NCBI GenBank assembly: GCA_022113835.1
Contig: JAILWY010000022.1
Coordinates: 1-64,000, forward strand
Source of the DNA: Atopsyche davidsoni
Lineage: Eukaryota > Arthropoda > Insecta > Trichoptera > Hydrobiosidae
Direction of reading: 5' to 3'
DNA length: 64,000 nucleotides
Both the position numbers and the translations under genes were made by a program. Of this stretch, positions 25,404 through 36,509 are shown piece after piece (within the stretch, counting starts at the first letter, position 1; each line of letters begins with the position of its first letter). Below the pieces are notes generated by a model. The model did no database searches. It saw only the letters and a program-made list of their open reading frames with translations, and had not been told where the DNA came from.

Positions 25404-25638
25404 GTCATGACATGACATGACATGAGATGACATGAGGAGAGATGACATGAGGTGAGATGACAAGAGGAGAGATGACATGAGGTGGGTGACAAGACGTGAC
25501 ATTACATGACGTGACATGACGTGTCGTGACATAACATGACATGACATGAGATAAAATGAGGTGAGATGACATGAGGAGAGATGACATGACGTGACGTGAC
25601 ATGACATGACATGACATGACATGACATGACATGACATG
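25404..25638. repeat. TGACA-based pentanucleotide satellite
   Basis: A core of perfect atgac/tgaca repeats at both ends flanks variants such as aggagag, gtgagatgac and acgtgac. On the minus strand it translates as runs of Met-Ser-Cys-His in several frames; these are artefacts of the repeat. Confidence 0.9.
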
Positions 25639-25689
25639 AAGTGCAGATTTAATACTAATTCCTAGTCTGGTTGAGTTTGCTAAAAATCC

Positions 25690-26700
25690 TCTTAAAATTT
25701 CTACACTTTCAATTGAAAAAAAAAGTTATTATCTGTGATTAATTGTGTTTTTTATGAAAATTATTCATCTCCAAAGTGAGTCCTGCAATCTTGGTGCTAT
25801 TCCCAGATATAAAAACATAAATTTAAATAATCTGAAATATCTTACTTAAAACATAAATTTTTATATAGATGTATTTATTTGAATAAAAAATATCTACATC
25901 ACCTCAGTCAGTCTGCAATCTTGGTACTAGTCCTTAGTTCCCATTAGGGGGTTATTGAATTTCAAAAATTACGTTCTGCGGCACGCTGCTCATTTAATAA
26001 AAATCTTATGTTCAATGTAAGTTGTTCTATTTAATTTTACATATTTCTCCATACATTCTTCATGTCTTATACTCTGTATGAAATGAACAGGTTGTGTTTA
26101 TTGAAATATCATTGATTCTATTCAAAAAACATTATTTCCTAAGAAGAATTGAGTTTTGTATGAAAAAAACAACAATACCTCATCTGTCCTACTGCATTCC
26201 TTGTATTGGTCCTCGTTTCCATAGGTTAATTGTTAAATTTATATTGTATATACCTCCTGCAATATGCTGCTCTCCCCAAAACCAGACACAAATTTCACCG
26301 TTAGGCTCTACTTCAATTCTAATTATTTTTTCATACACTCCGTCATTCATTCATTTAGCTAATATTCAAAGGCTTGCTTACTCAAATACTTATGAAGCAT
26401 TAAATTCTATACAAAAACAGCTTATTTCCTGTGATGAATTGCTTTTTTCAATATGAACAAAACAATATTTCATCGTTCCTACTGCATGCAATCCTTGTAC
26501 TAGGGCCTAGCTTTTCTAGGGGGTTTGTTAAATTTACAAAAATGCTTCCTGCTGTTTTCAGATATTGAAGATTTTTATTATAAGTAGTTTTTTATAGTGA
26601 CATATTTTACTTCTAAAGAAAGGCATTGAAACTAATTTATCACTTATCAATTAAATTGATATTTCATCACCTCGATAGATGTCACTGAATACTCTATGAA
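25690..26700. repeat. Degenerate ~285-bp tandem repeat, about four units
   Basis: The motif ctgca-tccttg-tact-g-cc followed by cat-gggtt-ttgaattt recurs near 25,788, 25,913, 26,192 and 26,480. Each copy is preceded by a tatgaa-aaaac/tttcatc block. The units are diverged and the first is truncated. Confidence 0.55.
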
Positions 26701-26903
26701 AACGACGTTTGTTTACATAATAACCGGATACAAACGAAACGCCCGCTTCCTTTGAGTGAAACGAAACGCATCCGACCGCTCGGTCCGCCATTCCTGAAAA
26801 TTTCCGTTTTCATAAAATTTCACACATCGCGTTCGACGGACACCGTCGGTGTATAAAGTGTCTTTTTAGGGATCTTGTTCCTTGAGAATATCAAAAACCT
26901 TAC

Positions 26904-27111
26904 TTGCAGCCTCCCATCGGTTCTGCTCGCATAGCAGACATGTGGAGGTAGATTGTGTAAAATAATCATTTTAACTCGCCCCGAGGGTTGCAAGTCCCTG
27001 GACCCCACTAGTCTCAAGGCATCGGTTTCTGAACGTATCTCATAACGAGCATGACTTCGGTCATAAATATCCATGACAGCTGAGCTCTATTGCTCTCTCT
27101 AATTTTATCAC
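26904..27111 (-). other. Candidate small coding exon
   Basis: The minus-strand acceptor CTACAG (27,112-27,117) is followed by an ATG at 27,074 and 57 open codons to a donor CTGCAA|GTAAGG at 26,904. The peptide contains YDRSHARYEIRSETDALRLV and NLPPHVCYASRTDG. The layout (acceptor, ATG, about 57 codons, CAA|GTAAGG) resembles E1 at 20 kb, but the peptide sequences are not obviously related. Function is unknown. An exapted element is an alternative. Confidence 0.3.
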
Positions 27112-27333
27112 CTGTAGGGTAATTGTACCAACCAGCATTAACGTGCTGAGCTTTAATTTAAAAAATACAAAAAACCTCAAAACTAATATTTTTGTATATA
27201 TTTCTCTTTTCATCTGTTGGCTTAAAGCTACAACTCAGCCATGCCGTCATTTCTTATTGCAGGCATAAACCGCTTGCCTGATAATTTACAAAGTTGATTA
27301 TATTTACCTGAAGATGGCATTATTATTTATATT

Positions 27334-27751
27334 CAGTAAAATCTCGATATAACGGACCCCTGTTTAACGGACTTTAGATATAACGTACAAAAAATCCGGT
27401 CAAATGTAAAAAAATTAAAACGTTTTAAATGCGAAAATGTAAAAATTAAAACAAAATTTCATAATTTTCGAGAATTGATTATAAAAAACAGCAAACTTCA
27501 AAAATGCAAACAAAAGTTGATTCCTTTTTAGTAGGATCACCGAAAGCAAGCGCGTCGATATCAAACAGCAACGTCACTTCACGACGAGTGTCCGAAGACA
27601 ATTAAATACAATTTTGTTTGTGTTTTGTATTTTTTATTTATATGTATTTTCAAAAAATAGTTTTTTTGTTTTATTTAAAACCTATTTTTATATAACGGAC
27701 TTTCGGCTTTAACGCCCCCCTCCATTGGTGCGTTATATCAAGGTCTTACTG
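27334..27751. mobile_element. MITE with Tigger/pogo-like terminal inverted repeats
   Basis: The left end CAGTAAAATCTCGATATAAC is matched on the opposite strand at the right end by CAGTAAGACCTTGATATAAC (17 of 20). ATT/AAT extends the palindrome outward. A second internal pair, ataacggac near each end, reinforces the symmetry. The element is 418 bp, AT-rich and non-coding. CAGT-AAAACCTCGATATAACG ends are typical of pogo/Tigger-related Tc1-mariner elements; I could not confirm a TA target duplication. Confidence 0.75.
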
Positions 27752-27880
27752 AATTAATATTAATACTTATTTTACTTGAGTTTTTTTATTTTTTAAAACC
27801 TCTCTCACATATTATCCAATTTTATTATGTCATAGTCCATAGTTTACATTATTTATCATATTCTTGAAGACAATTAACAT

Positions 27881-27886
27881 TTTATT
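27881..27886 (-). terminator. Poly(A) signal of transporter gene 1
   Basis: AATAAA on the minus strand, 52 bases after the stop codon at 27,938. Confidence 0.7.
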
Positions 27887-27937
27887 TTTTTTTCAATACG
27901 ATTGTATAACAATATAATTTTAAAATGTAAGATCGGC

Positions 27938-29911
27938 TCAAGGACACTTGGCAGGAGGGGTCGCGGGGGCCGGAGAGCGGCCGGCGAACAGCTCCTCGAT
28001 CTCGACCAGGGATCGTCCGCTAGTCTCGGGCATGACACGCCAGAAGACGACTCCCGAGACCAGGGCCGCCCCCGAGAAGAAGTAGAACACCGGCGCCAAC
28101 CCCCAGCGCGCTACGCACCACGGGAAGCTCTGCAGCAGTGCCCAGCTGCACAGCCACATCTGCATGAGCACCGCGAGCGAGCACGCTTCGCGCACCTCGA
28201 CCGCGAAGACCTCGCCCACCACCACGAAGGGCATGCTACCCGCGCCGGCATTGAAGGCCAGCACGGCCAGGGAGAGCGCGCACGGGCCCAGCCACGGGGC
28301 GCCACCGCCGCCCAGCGACCACGCCAGCGCCGCCTCCCCGACGCCCACGGCCGCGCACGACCACAGCTGCAGCCGGCGCCGACCCAGCCGCTCCACCAGC
28401 AGCGAGCACGCCAGCGACCCCGCCAGCATCGCGAGCGCGTACAGCACCGAGCAAGTCGCCCCGTCCAGCGACGGCACCGCCTGCTGCAACACCGTCGCCG
28501 CATACGTCGATACCGCGAACATCCCCATCGTCGTCTGCGCGAGCACCAGCAGCGCGCACAGGCCCAGCGCGCGCCGCGTGCCCGCGCTGCGCAGCGCCCG
28601 GCGCCAGGGAGGCGGCGCGGGGGCGGCCCCCGTCAGCGCCTCCAGCTCCGGCCCCTTGCTGCCTGTGCAGACGAAACCGCGTCAGGCCCTCTCGAACTTC
28701 GAATACGGTAATGCGAGCAATCGAATAGTGATATTCGCCTCATTGCGTGCAGAGAGGCCCTTCCTCGCCAGGTTTGATCTCGAAACCTCATCGCCGGGCC
28801 CTCCGGACCGACCGCTCACCTGCGTCCGCGACACCGACCTCCCGCGCCAGGCCCGCCAGCTCCGCGCGCACCTCGGGCCCGTTCAGGGGCCAGCGGCGCA
28901 GCCACGCCAGCGCCCGCGCGGCTTCCTGCGGGAAACGACATCGTGAGGGAGGAGCGACGAGCGACGAGCGGAGAGTCCCGCCTCGAGCGCGCGCACCTCC
29001 TCCTGGCCGCGGCGCATGCGGAAAGCCGGAGTCTCGGGCAGGAACCAGAAGCCGAGCAGGAACAGCAGCGGCGGCGCGAGGAGTGCGGCGGCCAGCGCGC
29101 GGTACGTCAGCAGCGCGCCCAGGCCGTAGGCGGCCAGCATGCCCGTGCCGAACATGACGACCTGCAGGGCGGCCAGGGCGCCGCGCGCGCGCGTCTCCAC
29201 GCACTCGGCGGCGTACAGCGGGGGGAGGCCGTTGGCGCCGGCGCCCCCCACGCCGCAGAGGAAGCGCGCGAGCAGCAGCAGCGGCGCGCGGTCGGTCGTC
29301 AGCTTGAGCAGGAAGCCCGCGACGAGCGGGACCCCCGTGGCGTAGGCGGCCGCCTTGCGTCCTCTCGCCCGGGCCAGCCAGCCGAACAGCGGCAGGCCGA
29401 GGAAGGCGCCGGCGCAGACCGCGCTGCCGCACAAGGCCACCTGCGCCTCGGACAGAGGCTCGCGGAGAGGCCCTCCCTCCGCCGCCAGCGCGCCCATCAC
29501 GGGGGACAGCCACCCCATGGCCGACCCCAACGAGAAAGCCGCCAGGTTGCCTGCGAGAGGAACGTCGCGTTGAAATCGGATCGAAGCGGCGGCGGTCGAG
29601 TGTGATAATTCATTATGTTGTATCCGATGAATGCGCAATTCTTAAGTGAATTGTAGATATATTCTCAAATAACAGATTACCGACACCGAATCTGGCCGGA
29701 GATGCGCGATAAACCGTCCTCTTATCGACGATTGCCCGCCCGATCGAGTGCAAATTTCGATTGCGATAAATATCAGAATATTTACGTAATGCTCAATTAT
29801 GAAAATCGACAATGAACGATACTCGCGATGCTCGGCCGAGTCGGTCCCGCGCGGTCACTCACAGATGAACATGGCGATGACCTGGTTCTGCAGCGAGGAC
29901 TCGAGCGCCAT
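27938..29911 (-). CDS. Tret1-like facilitated sugar/trehalose transporter (gene 1)
   Basis: This is a major facilitator superfamily sugar porter of 477 aa with four coding exons: 29,911-29,863, 29,550-28,997, 28,925-28,820 and 28,662-27,938. All junctions are GT-AG and in phase. It should move sugar (trehalose or glucose in the Tret1 group) across the plasma membrane. Visible family marks are a GRK loop after TM2 (about 78-82), LYAAECVETRARG (128-139, the AE-x-RG motif), PETPAFRMRRGQEE (188-201, PESPR-like), ERLGRRRLQ in the second half and the C-terminal PETSGRSLVEIEEL (448-461). Hydrophobic segments fit twelve membrane passes, and the length is normal for the family. The ATG at 29,911 was chosen because it gives a short N-terminus parallel to gene 2; an upstream frame is open but proline-rich and less likely. 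Substrate is not determinable from the sequence. Confidence 0.88.
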
Positions 29912-30823
29912 GGCGTCGGGGCGCTGCGGGCTCTGGGGCTCAGCGCGCGAGGGCTCTGCGGGCACTGCGCGCCGGGAGCCGCACTCGGGGGGATCCCGGG
30001 GGGCATCGGGGGGCGCCGGGGGGGGCGGGGGGGGCGGGGGGGCGGGGGCGTGCCTCTCGGGAGATAAGCGACTGACAGCGCCGCTTCGTGCGGCGGGGTT
30101 CCGCGGACTCCTAAACTGTTGGTATAATTTGAAGATCGCTTGTGGAGACGTTCGGGCCGCCGGGGTCCGGCGAGCACCCTCGGAGACGGAGAGAGCGTCC
30201 TCGCATGACTGCAGTTCACGAATGTACCGCGCCTGCACCCTTCGGTCGGGAAACTCCGGAAAGACTTATAAAAGTGACTTACTTTTTATATTTTCAAAAA
30301 AATCACTCATCAGTTTCCACTGAGGTGAGAGCTCCGCCTGTCGAGTCCGGGGCCGGACCTTGGCTGACATTTATTAGAACTCAATAAGAAAGGAGGAATT
30401 AAAAGAAATAATGTATCAAAAGACAAGACTAGGAAAGATGCATGGCGTTTGACTACCCCCGGCGCCAGCGAGCGACGGTTGGAGTTCGCTGGCGGCGGAA
30501 TGATTTACTCCGGGTGTTTGCGCGGCTCAGCGGGCTTAGCGGGAGCTGCCGCGCGGGCAAACACGCCGCCAAGCACGCGCCCACCGCGATAAGGGGCGGC
30601 GCCTCCGGAGTATACGCCATGGCGTGAATCGACTGCGCTGGAGTTTCATCGCTTGCATGACGTTTAGATATTTTTAAATTATTTTATTCCTCTGCGTTTT
30701 GAAATTGATCTTTCCGAACATCAGAATCAAACTGATCGTCATTATAATTACAAATAAAATAAAATAAAAAATGGGAGTAGGGTACGCAATAAAATGACCA
30801 AATCGAGTACAAAATGATAAACT
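29912..30823. other. Intergenic region between the two transporters
   Basis: It holds the 5' flank of gene 1, with a poly-G/proline-codon run near 30,000-30,050, and a GC-rich inverted-repeat segment (30,440-30,628) listed separately. On the minus strand gene 2 has an AATAAA overlapping its stop (30,823-30,828) and another at 30,681-30,686, which is better placed for polyadenylation. Confidence 0.6.
30440..30628. repeat. GC-rich nested inverted repeat
   Basis: The outer arms CATGGCGTTTGACTACCCCC and, on the other strand, CATGGCGTATACTCCGGAGG are related. Inner hairpins include gccagcga/tcgctggc and tgtttgcgcgg/ccgcgcgggcaaaca. It has no coding potential and may be a small foldback element or a structured regulatory segment. 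Confidence 0.5.
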
Positions 30824-32714
30824 TTATTGAGCTAGGCTAGTGAACCGACTCGGGCAGCCTTTCGCGGCGGAGTCGCGAGAAGAGCCGATCAGCGCGGCCC
30901 TCACCTCGCCGGGGCTGCGGCCCCGGGTCTCGGGAGACGCCAGCACCCCCAGCACCCCGATGCAGCAAGTGCCCGAGAAGAACGCGAACACCGCGCAGTC
31001 TCCCAGCGCCTGCGGAAAGGTACGGTGAGTGCGGATATCGGCGAAAGGCCCGGAGACGCGCGAACGCTCACCTCCACTGCGGCTCCGTAGAACTGCAACA
31101 GCACGAAGGACGTGCTCCACATCGCGGCGGAGAACAGCGCGCCCCCCACTCCCCGCATCTGCAGAAGGGAAGGGCGTGAGAGACGGGAGGACCCGGGAGC
31201 GGTCCGTCGAGCGCGACCCGGTGACCTCCACCGCTCACCTCGTCCGTGAAGAGCTCGCCCACGTACACGTACAGAACGGAGCCCAAGCCCACGTAGTACG
31301 CGAACACGCAGAAGGACATGACCAGAGCGGGTAGAGCGGACCAAGACGGACGCAGAGCGGCGTTCGCCGAGAGCACCGCCATGCCCGTGGCCAGCGCGGC
31401 GCAGGAGACGCCCAGCAGCAGGCGGCGCGGCAGCCGGTCGGCCACCAGCGGCGGCACCGCGGCGCCCAGCACCATGACCGCGCCGTACACCATCGGACCC
31501 GTGCTCGCCGTCAGCGCGCCGCCCGCGCGCTCGAACACGGCGCCTGCGTGCATGTTCAGCGCGAACATGCCCGAGAAAGTCTGCACGCTCACGAGCGCGC
31601 AGCTCAGGAGCGCGGCTCGGCGCGCGGCGGGGTCCGCCGCTGCAACAGCCGGGGGGCGTGAGGGCACGGCGCGGGGCGCGGAACGAGTGGAAAAATCTCA
31701 AACTATTTTATTCATAATATTTAAATGGATTTCTACCGCATATTATCTGTCCAATACTTTTGAATTGCGCTATAATGTCGGCGACACGAGCGAGGCACTC
31801 ACCGAAGCGGCGCAGGGAGGCGGGGCGGACTGCGCCGCGCTGCTCGGCGCGCAGTCTCTCCAGGGCTCCCTCGGCACCCTCCGCACCCCGCAGCCACCGC
31901 AGGGCCGTCAGAGCCTCCCCATCGCGCCCGTGCAGCAGCAGGTGCGCTGGCGACTCAGGCATGAACCACCACAGTGGCGCAAATAGCAGCGAAGTGCCGA
32001 GATACGCCGAACAAGACGCGACGTACGACACGTGCGGACCCAGCGCATAAGCCGCGAAGATGCCCAGCACGAACTGCAAGGCCATGACCGCGCCTGCAAA
32101 CCGAAACATTGCAGATCGGGCGGGGACCGCAGCACCCTCGTTCTGCCGTCACTCACCCAGGGCGGAGCGCAGGCGGGGAGCCGCCGCCTCGTTGCAGTAG
32201 AGGGTGGCCACGGTGATGGAGCCCGAGGCTCCCGCTCCCCCCACGACCCGCGCGGCCAGCAACCAGACGGCGCTCCCGGCGATTCGTCCGATTATCGTCA
32301 GTGTCCAGTCAATCTACCGGACGGGACCGCTTTGGCAATGAACATTTAGCCAGTATCTCGTGTGCTTTCTAGTAGGAGACTGCGCTTTGGGCACTTACGC
32401 TGAAGCACGCAGCCACCAGAAAGCCTGCGACCTTACGGCCGCAGCGGTCGGCGAGTGGGCCGTACAGGAGCGCGGCAGCGAGCGCCCCCAGGCAGAAGGT
32501 CCCGCCCAACCAGCCTTCCTTCGGGCCCAGCTGCTCGCGCACGGCCGGCATCGCCGCACTGCTCCAGCCCACTGCCTGCCCATACATGAAGGCCAACAGG
32601 TTGCCTGCAAAAAGCTCGCTCGTCAGTGCTCCTTCTTCCGCCGGCACCTCACCTCGACAAGTGCTCACATGTGCAGGTCGCCAGGAGCTGAGGCCGGATG
32701 GAATCGGCGGTCAT
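30824..32714 (-). CDS. Tret1-like facilitated sugar/trehalose transporter (gene 2)
   Basis: This is a second sugar porter of 457 aa in tandem with gene 1. It has seven coding exons: 32,714-32,669, 32,604-32,399, 32,313-32,157, 32,093-31,803, 31,639-31,239, 31,158-31,072 and 31,009-30,824. All introns are GT-AG and all phases agree. Motifs in order are ADRCGRKVAG (GRK loop), YCNEAAAPRLRSALG (E-x-RG-type motif), MPESPAHLLLHGRDGEAL (PESP), ADRLPRRLLLG, YVGELFTDEMRGVG and SPETRGRSPGEV near the end. The first intron sits at the same place and phase as in gene 1 (the codon for the Cys before N-L-x-A-F), which supports tandem duplication. Gene 2 has more introns. The C-terminal tail after PETRG is divergent and ends in CAA-TAA. 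It likely acts at the plasma membrane; substrate is unknown. Confidence 0.86.
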
Positions 32715-33627
32715 GGTGGGTGTTCGCAGGATACTGAGCGCCACCGCCGCCGCCGCCGCGCGCCGCCACGGTGGTTTCCCCAGGGGCGGCACAAGGCTCT
32801 CTTTCGTTTCGACCTTTCTTCGGCCAATATCCGTTTAGCCATACTATCGCGGTCTCGAGAAGACTGGAAGACTCATTGGCAAGATACTCGACGTCTCTCT
32901 CTTATAAATAACGTCTTCCGTGTTGCTAATAATTTATTATCTTATTCATATATTACAATTCTTTAACATCCTACGAACGCTACAAGATAAGATAAAACTT
33001 CTTGACCTTCCAAAAAATCTCTATTCTTATGTATTTTTACCAACAGATATTCTAATGATTTTTTAAATTTCCTTTTCACGCGCCCCCTTTGCGTATTATC
33101 TTGAAGTGTCTAAATGCAGAACAAATAGCGGCGACGCGCTTTGACCGCGCCGTGATCTTGCTCATTCAAACCGACTCGGCCACCGACGGTCCCGCGCAGG
33201 CGCCGCAGATTGAATCGCTACAAATGTCGCTCCGTATTGCCAACATGGAAGGTTTGATCAACTTGCAATCTTTCACTGACATCGCGTCAAACGACATCCA
33301 AATCCGACCCGATAGTTACCGTTTTATATTATCACATGCGCAAAATCAGACGCTCTATTGTCCGGCTTCGAGAGCTGGCGGACCCTCCCTCCGGCCGCGG
33401 GAGGGGAGGGGAGCGCCCTGGCCGTACCGCCGCCGCATCAGGCGCTCGTATAGCGCGGCGTTCCCGCGGCGGAGTCGGTCGGGGTGGCGGCTGCGGTGCT
33501 GATTGCGGAACTGCACCAGCGCCAGGCGCCCCATGACGCAGCAGGAGGAGGGGCAGGAGGCCCGCGGGGGCGCGCGGTGTCGCCCGCCCGCCATGCGCAC
33601 GACGCAGTGGCGCGCCCGGCACGCGGG
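32715..33627. other. Intergenic: 5' flank of gene 2 and 3' flank of the phosphatase
   Basis: A short CCG repeat lies at 32,742-32,760 just upstream of gene 2. A plus-strand open stretch at 33,089-33,360 has ordinary amino-acid composition but no recognised family. A variant polyadenylation signal (AATATA, minus) is at 33,325-33,330, about 300 bases past the phosphatase stop. Confidence 0.5.
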
Positions 33628-36509
33628 TCAGGGCGGCATGACGTCCAGCGCGTCGCACGCCGGGCACGCCGCCTCGCTCGCCGCCAGCAGCGCAGCCAGC
33701 CGCGCCAGGAATCCGGAGAGCGCGCGCGCCGTGCCCGAGCGCATGGGGCGCGCCGCCGCCGGCCTCAGCTCGCCGCGCACGAGCACGCCCTGCTGCGTCA
33801 GCGCGCCCGCCAGCCGCCGCACCAGGGCTCCGCGCGCCGAGCACGACACCGCGCGCAACCTCGTCACGGCGCGCGTCAGGTACTCCACGAGCGCCCCCGC
33901 CTCCGGCCGCAGCCGGCGCAAGCACGCCGACGGCCGCTCTCCCCACGCGGCCACCGCGGCCAGAGCTTCGGCGTCCAGAGCGGGCGTCCGCAGCGATTCC
34001 AGCCAATCCAGCAGCAGAGCCGCCACCACGCGCAAGTCCTCCTGAGCAAAGATACCGTCGGCTGAGCTCCGGAACGAGGACCGACAGCGGAGCGCGCCAC
34101 CGGTCGGGCGGGCGCCAGCGTACCTCGCGAGAGATGCGCGCGAAGGCAGCGGAGCGAGCGTTCAAGTCGGCTCGGAAGTCCCGCAAGTAGCGCAGGCGCT
34201 CCTCCGGCAGCCGCGAGTGGTCCATCAGCAGCACCTGCAAGCGCGCCGGGTCAGACGGTCAGAACGATCGGGGAGGCGGCAAACGCGCAATACGGAAGGA
34301 CGAGTACCTCGGCCACTTCCGAGGCCGTGACCCGCCGCGGCCCGACCGGAGAGCCGGCCGGGGAGTCGGGAGAGAGAAGCCGCAAGGTGCGCGGCTCCGT
34401 CGGACGCCTCTCGTCTCCCTCGGGCCCTTCCGGGCACGAGCAGGGCCCGGGGAGCGCCGGCCGGGCCCGCCCGGGCCGCAGGCAGAGGAGGGCGGCGGCT
34501 CGCGGAGGGGCCCGGCCGGGCGCGCCGGGGGCGGTCACGAGCCGCTCGACGAGGCAGTAGACGAGCTTGGGCAGCAGGCGGAAGGCGCGTTCCTCGGCGC
34601 CGTGCAGAGTGGCTCGCTGTCGGTGCAGGTGCTGCAGCAGACCGCAGTCGGGCCGCTCCGAGAACACGGCGGTCTGCGGCAGCAGATACCGCTCGAAGTG
34701 CTGCACGGCGGCCACCTGGCCGGACGTCTGCACGGCGGCCGCGCGGCGCTCGCGCACGAAGGCGATGGCCGCCTCGGCTCGCATGCGCAGCGCGTGCACG
34801 AGGTAACACGCCACCAGCACGCCCGTGCGTCCCAGGCCCGCGTGGCAGTGCACGGCCACGCGGCCCTCGCTCACGGCGAATGCGAGCACTTTCACGGCGT
34901 CCAGGATGGCGCGCAGACCGGCCGCTCCGTAATCCTCCCAGGCGAAGTTGTAGTAGAATACTGCGAGGGCGAAGATCAGTCTCAGAGGGCCGAAGAGGCA
35001 ACGGACAAAATGATGAAGATTGACACGCTCCGTCAGGCTTAGCGATCGAGAATCCCGTGGCCGTCGGAGGAACGGAGACTCGTTCACCGCTTCGAATGTA
35101 TCCAGTAATAGGCCGGTGACAAGTAAAAGATCAACCTTCAGGAGTCAAGAGTCGGGTGCCAGACGTCACGGGCGATCGGAAACGATACTCACTGTCGTTC
35201 TCCATGAAGACGCTGGGATCGTACGTGAAGCCGCTGGGGCCCAGTGGTGGGCCGCAGTGCGCGTGCTCCCCCGACGCCTGCAGGTTGATGATGCTGCGAA
35301 TACCCCAGCTGGAACACATGCAGCGCACGCTCAGTCAGCGAATAGCGCCGAGCGACTGGCCGCTGGAGCGGAACTGAAAGTCTATTGTTACGTGATAGCG
35401 CGGCGGCAATGATCGCGGAACAGGGCATACAAATAGAATCGGTCGTGACGCTTCTGCTGAGCTCCAACTCTGTGTTCTAAAACTTATCGATCCATTGCCG
35501 AGCGATCCTAGAATGATCGATCGACCGTCGTTTGGGACGACAATACGCGGTCTTGCGGAGAGAGTAACAATGCGACCGGCGGCAGTGAGCAAGAGACAGT
35601 CCTGGAGTGTTGTTGATATAAATACGTTGTTAATATAAATAATTGTGAAGACTTTGTACCATATAAGTTAAATATAAATAGTGCAAATAAATCATCTTTT
35701 AATTATGGACGTGCGACCTGTTACACTATTTCACTAAAATATAGTCTCTAGACACTCAATGGTAAACAATGTGTACAGGGAAATCGCAGAAAAACTAGTG
35801 TCAATTTTTAAATTTTATTTTAACTTGCTTTACTTACTGGCGAACTAATCCGATCGTGCAAATTATCGGTAAATCGCGATTCAATATAACTGATTAAAGG
35901 CACATCGGAGCCAGTGGCGCACCGGCGCACCCCTCCGGCCTTGCGCGCCTCTGGGGTGGTCAGCCCCGCGCTACAGGTGTGCCGGGCCTGACACGAGTGA
36001 CTGACTGCTTTTTAACTAGAGCAGACATCTAATTACTTTTTTAATGATAATGAATATACATTTGGAACTTTTTGTTTATTTATACATATATACTATTAGT
36101 ATAATATATATATATATATATATATTTATGTTTCGCGGTTAGTTCGGACCTGTGGAACTGCTGGATGATGTTCCAGGCGGCGATGGCCGCAGTGTTGGGA
36201 CGCGCCATGGCGAGGATGTCATCCGTAATCCTGAAACCGAGGAAGGTCGCATCAAGCGTCTGAAGCCGCCTCAGCCGAGGGCCTCCGAGCGGGTACCGAC
36301 CAGTGCGAGTAGAGGCCCTGCAGGGCGAGCTGGTCGGGCGGCCAGCGCTGGGGCCGCTCGTAGCGACAGGCCGCCCCGCCGCACAGAAGGGCGCACTGCA
36401 GGGCGGGCGGGGCCAGCAAGCGGGCGCGCTCCCCCGCCCGCGAGTACTGCGCCCCCGCGCCCGCCCCCGCGCCCGCCCTGGTCGCCGCTCCCGCGCCAGC
36501 TCCCATCAT
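33628..36509 (-). CDS. PTPDC1: PTPDC1-type protein tyrosine phosphatase
   Basis: This is a dual-specificity-like protein tyrosine phosphatase of 527 aa. Exons are 36,509-36,301, 36,230-36,150, 35,308-35,193, 34,960-34,308, 34,234-34,124 and 34,041-33,628, all GT-AG and phase-consistent. The N-terminal region has QYSRAGERAR and CGGAACRYE, followed by GLYSHWITDDILAMARPNT, a block specific to PTPDC1. Then come GIRSIINLQASGEHAHCG and NFAWEDYG, with the probable general acid Asp145. The P-loop HCHAGLGRTG has nucleophile Cys174 and Arg180. The C-terminal LPEERLRYLRDFRADLNAR and LLLDWLESLRTP segments match the conserved tail. It is shorter than the ~750-aa vertebrate protein because the disordered middle is reduced. 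The mammalian protein has been linked to centrosomes and cilia; that role here is inference. The start is uncertain, since an upstream exon is possible. A solo LTR sits in intron 2. Confidence 0.88.
35386..35725 (+). mobile_element. Solo LTR with 4-bp target duplication (CTAT), in PTPDC1 intron 2
   Basis: The element begins TGTTACGTG and ends ACCTGTTACA, with CTAT at 35,382-35,385 and 35,726-35,729. It is 340 bp, with AATAAA near 35,687. Its ends and a gttaatataaat block match the solo LTR at 9,450, so both are members of one LTR family. It lies antisense to the host gene. Confidence 0.8.
36102..36126. repeat. (TA)n microsatellite
   Basis: About twelve TA units just outside the donor of PTPDC1 exon 2. 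Confidence 0.9.

Noticed and set aside
25389..25640. Open frames rich in Met-Ser-Cys-His
   Set aside because: They are translations of the TGACA satellite.
28111..29605. Many long frames on both strands across the first transporter
   Set aside because: Shadows of the GC-rich coding exons in other frames.
33089..33502. Plus-strand frame of 137 codons with fairly normal composition in its first half
   Set aside because: No family recognised, no splice structure, and the second half is the antisense of GC-rich sequence near the phosphatase end. Not strong enough to call a gene.
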